The notes under the pieces were generated by a model, which had not been told where the DNA came from, searched no databases, and saw only the letters and a program-made list of their open reading frames with translations. This document shows, one piece after another, positions 60,991-64,000 of a DNA stretch of 64,000 nucleotides; position 1 is the stretch's first letter; every line of letters starts with the position of its first letter. Position numbers and translations under genes: made by a program. Origin of the DNA: Sphagnum magellanicum (taxonomy: Eukaryota; Streptophyta; Sphagnopsida; Sphagnales; Sphagnaceae); contig CM038915.1 in assembly GCA_021904315.1 (NCBI GenBank), positions 19,282,001 to 19,346,000 on the forward strand, read 5' to 3'.

Positions 60991-61282
60991 TAGCCCATCA
61001 CCAGCAGTAGCCTCAGGAATGACAGAACATCAAGGAAGAAAGAGAGATCTTCATCAAAGGAACACATCTTCCATGTCTACACTTTCTTAATAACCTTTGA
61101 TCACTTTGATCCTATTTTTGGTGTTGTTTGATAAGGCAATTGTTAAATGCAATTCATGTACACAGATTCAATTCTCACATACAGTTGAAACTTATGCACG
61201 AATTCGATTATCTTGCTCTTTTTGGAGAATGCAATAACTTGTTCTAAGATTTGGTCTTTAACATGGTTACAAAAATCTTCTA

Positions 61283-62770
61283 ATCATCTTTGTTGCTGAA
61301 ACCAAATTTGAATAGAAATATTTAACTTAAATTGTGAAGTATTTCAAAAATATTTGCTCTACATACTAGTTATATTTGTTAACAATTCCATCAAATTTAC
61401 CTATGCTTATGGTAACACTCTGATCAACTTCAGCTCATATCAGCCACAACAAGGTTGTATGTGATTCATTGAGTTTCTACCAAGATAAGTACATTGGAAT
61501 GCCATTTCCTTTTGGGTCATAAACATACACACATGTATTTAGGGAGTTTAGATATGTCAAATTCTTAAGCATATATTCAATTGGTGAGAAATTGAAGGTT
61601 TTGAATGAGGAAAACTTATGAAATTGAGTACTTAAATCAACAAAATGGAATGAGTTTGTTTGATTTTGGCACACTATATTTCTTCTTTGGCACTCTTTAA
61701 TCTAATCAATGTTATTTCATTTTCATGGGACAAATATTTTCATCCATGTTTAATTTTCTTGGTTAAATTTGATGGGTGGGGGGTGATTCACATGTAGTAG
61801 CCATTTTATATACATTGTTTTTGTAACAATGTTGTGGGTGAAATTGACATACACAAGATCATCATCATACATAGATTTGAAGTGTTATCCAAATGACATT
61901 TTGAAAGCATTTTCTATTCAATCGTTTGAGTACATGAATTGGTTTCACTACATTTTTAAGGAAATATCTTGAAGTTGATGAAATACATATGTTTTACTTG
62001 GATATGTGGAGTGCTATTTTCAAGGTGGCACTCTTTATAAATGCTTCATAAGTGATTTTAAGTTTTGTCCCAAATTTCATCTTCAATCTAGCTTTTAATT
62101 ACATCTTTGGTTCATGAAATTTGCTCAAGCACCAAAAGTAATTGTGGACACATCTTTGGTCCCCTTCAACGTTACATTGGGATGTAATGTTGAAGTGGAG
62201 CAAAGACATGCACAAAATCAAAATTGTTAGGCTGATCCAAAAGTATAGTAGCTAGTATCCTGACATATAGAGTTCATAAGGGCTGACTTCTTTGATGACA
62301 CAATAGATTATATTGTTGCAAATGAATTAAGGGAAGTGTGTTGCAGAATGAAACTTATAGTAGTGTTAGAAATGTTTATAGAAGTAGGTTAAAGTTCATG
62401 AATTGAATGTGTCGTGTTCTTTTCTTTTCTTTTGGACTCTTCTTATACTCAAGAAGTGCTAACCTTTTGAATCTGTGTAATGAGGAGGCATGGGGTGCAG
62501 AATACAAAGGCCACCCCAAAGTTCTCGATGATAAATTTTGAGTTACAAGTGGAACTTACATATTTCTTTCTTGCAACTTGTGTTTTCTAGTGGGTTTTTA
62601 ATAAAAAAAATTGATGGACCCTAATGTAATTTTTTTTTCTTTTTGACATATTGTGGGCCAAACATGGGACACGTCACTCACCAATGGGCACACATGACTA
62701 TTTACAAATGTTGTTTGTTGTCATAATTGTTTCACACATGTATGGGTAGTGGTTGTTGTTGATGAGTTTG
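61283..62770 (+). repeat. R1 repeat, copy C
   Basis: Begins TTTGTTGCTGAAACCAAATTTGAATAG, then has a short deletion relative to A and B before AATATTTAACTT. It runs with the same landmarks (ATCAGCCACAACAAG, TGAAATTGACATACACAAGATCATCAT, GCCACCCCAAAGTTCTCGA) to TGTATGGGTAGTGGTTG at about 62740. Confidence 0.82.
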
Positions 62771-64000
62771 AACTAGTGTTGGCTGGGTATCCAATTGGGT
62801 GGGTAAAAAATGTTGGGTAAGGTTCCAAATCCATAAAACATACCTAGAATTAAGTGCAAGGTATTGAAATCAGATGTATAGAGGAACCAGAAATCTATGT
62901 AGTTTGAAGACTTGCTTGTGGATTTGTATCCTGAAATTGAGCAAAATATCCCTAAATTGTCAAGTCGACACTTGTCAATGCTCTTTTTTCACATTTGGTT
63001 TCGAATGTTGTTAGGTTTAGGGTTAGTAGTTAGTTGAGCTTTATTTCTTCCCACAATGTTGTCCTCATCAAGCTTTCCATTTGTTGAGTTTCATTTTTTA
63101 TTGTATTTTTTTCGGTGACCTATTTTCTTTTTTCGGCATATTTATGAGTGAATGGTTAGAATATTTCAACCACTTGGCAACATTAACAATTTCAGGTACT
63201 TTTGCATCCCCCTTTTTTCATGTTTCATTTCCTTGTGCTACACAAGGATTTATTTATTTTTATAATTTTTTCTTGTTTATGCTTTGTAAATTGTGTTGCT
63301 TTTCATGCTTGGAGTGAATCTCCATGTAACCATGATAGTGCTTAAAGTTGTTTATTTATGTTCTCATCGATGTTGAGCTTTTTGACGTGAATCGTGTGCT
63401 TCATGTTTTTTGGTGATTTTTTATTTATTTTTTCAGCATTTTTATGAACTTAGTGGTCATGATACTTCAGTAGCTAAGCAACTTTGCAAAATCAAGTACT
63501 TTTCAACCTCTCTCCTCTTGCTTAATGTTTTGTTTCCTTGTATTACATTAGAGATTTATTATGTTTTTTCATTGTTTCTACCTATTTATGGTTTGTAGCT
63601 TGCATTGCAACTTGTAGGTTTTGTTGTTTCTCCATGTTTGTAGTGAATCTCCACAACTATTGTTGTTAAGTTTGGGTTTATTATAAGTCTTCAACATTCA
63701 AAATAATCTTCTTCATGAAGTAAACTTTTTCACCTTTATGTCTTATACTTGTTGCGTCATGTTTGAGTTTGTGTTATGTAATAAATCTTTAAAATTGGGA
63801 CTTCAATTTCAACTCCTAGATATTATGTCACCCCTTCTATTTTTCTTTACTACTCTTGGTGTGTTTCTTGTTATAGTTAAAAGGATGTTGTAACTACAAC
63901 ATTGATGATTGTTCAATGGTCCTTTCATTTTTTTTGTTGCATCTTTATTGTATTTAAAAGGACACAATAATTGTATTCTTGTTGTAGTTGAATTGATGTT
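62771..64000. other. T-rich end of window with a diverged tandem duplication
   Basis: 63080-63360 and 63400-63690 share ordered landmarks: a TTTTTCGGTGA/TTTTTGGTGAT start, TTTATGA(G)T/TTTATGAACTTAGTGG, CAGGTACTTTTGCA against CAAGTACTTTTCAA, TTTCCTTGT, and AGTGAATCTCCA. This suggests two diverged copies of about 310 bases. No gene recognised. A TTTAGGG word at 63015-63021 is isolated. Confidence 0.45.

Noticed and set aside
63009..63024. Telomere-like TTTAGGG
   Set aside because: A single isolated unit; no array.

Overview
The window looks like intergenic-rich nuclear DNA of a seed plant with a large, repeat-filled genome. It is AT-rich, contains one certain multi-exon plant gene, and is dominated by decayed LTR retrotransposons. 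A gymnosperm such as a conifer is my best guess, but this is inference from gene density and element types; no species-specific marker was seen.

The one clear conserved gene is on the minus strand at 27294-29373. It is an eight-exon homologue of HEI10 (the plant CCNB1IP1/ZIP3-family RING E3 ligase needed for class I meiotic crossovers). Splice junctions and phases join into a 306-residue protein, close to the length of known plant HEI10. One intron has a GC donor, and one is a 57-base intron holding in-frame stops. A second, unidentified gene on the plus strand (38801-40417) has a GC-rich 5' region, a two-exon structure and an acidic, Ser-rich C-terminus.

Two LTR elements have boundaries defined to the base. 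(1) A Ty3/gypsy element with an FLDDF-type RT (Tat-like) at 12035-22971 has roughly 0.5-kb LTRs, GTTTA target duplications, a decayed gag-pol, and about 3.4 kb of extra coding-like sequence between integrase and the 3' LTR that includes a Gln-rich coiled coil. (2) A Ty1/copia element on the minus strand at 30649-35699 has AGGAA target duplications, an iMet-type primer site, a polypurine tract and a single uninterrupted gag-pol frame. That frame carries ten stop codons, every one explicable as a C-to-T or G-to-A transition in a Gln or Trp codon. A third, gypsy-type fragment lies at about 47.38-49.74 kb. A PIF/Harbinger relic at about 2.0-3.8 kb has a transposase on the plus strand and an ORF1-like partner on the minus strand.

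From 39.8 kb to 62.8 kb the window has a dispersed and tandem segmental duplication. The tail of the 38.8-kb gene plus its downstream DNA, and an adjoining roughly 1.6-kb non-coding block (called R1 here), recur at 42.2, 44.8, 57.3, 59.2 and 61.3 kb. The copy at 59.16 kb is a 5'-truncated pseudogene. Smaller structures include a 27-codon minisatellite at the left edge, a 259-bp tandem duplication at 9.9 kb, a 41-bp five-copy minisatellite at 56.9 kb, a 24-bp-arm inverted repeat at 1.2 kb, and two tRNA-like (SINE-like) patches. The rest is AT-rich sequence in which I recognise nothing. I see no CRISPR array, bacterial operon, rRNA or convincing tRNA gene, and no clear undescribed multi-gene system. 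The most unusual items are the extra gypsy coding region, the one-frame copia relic with its deamination-only stops, and the intron oddities of the HEI10 gene.
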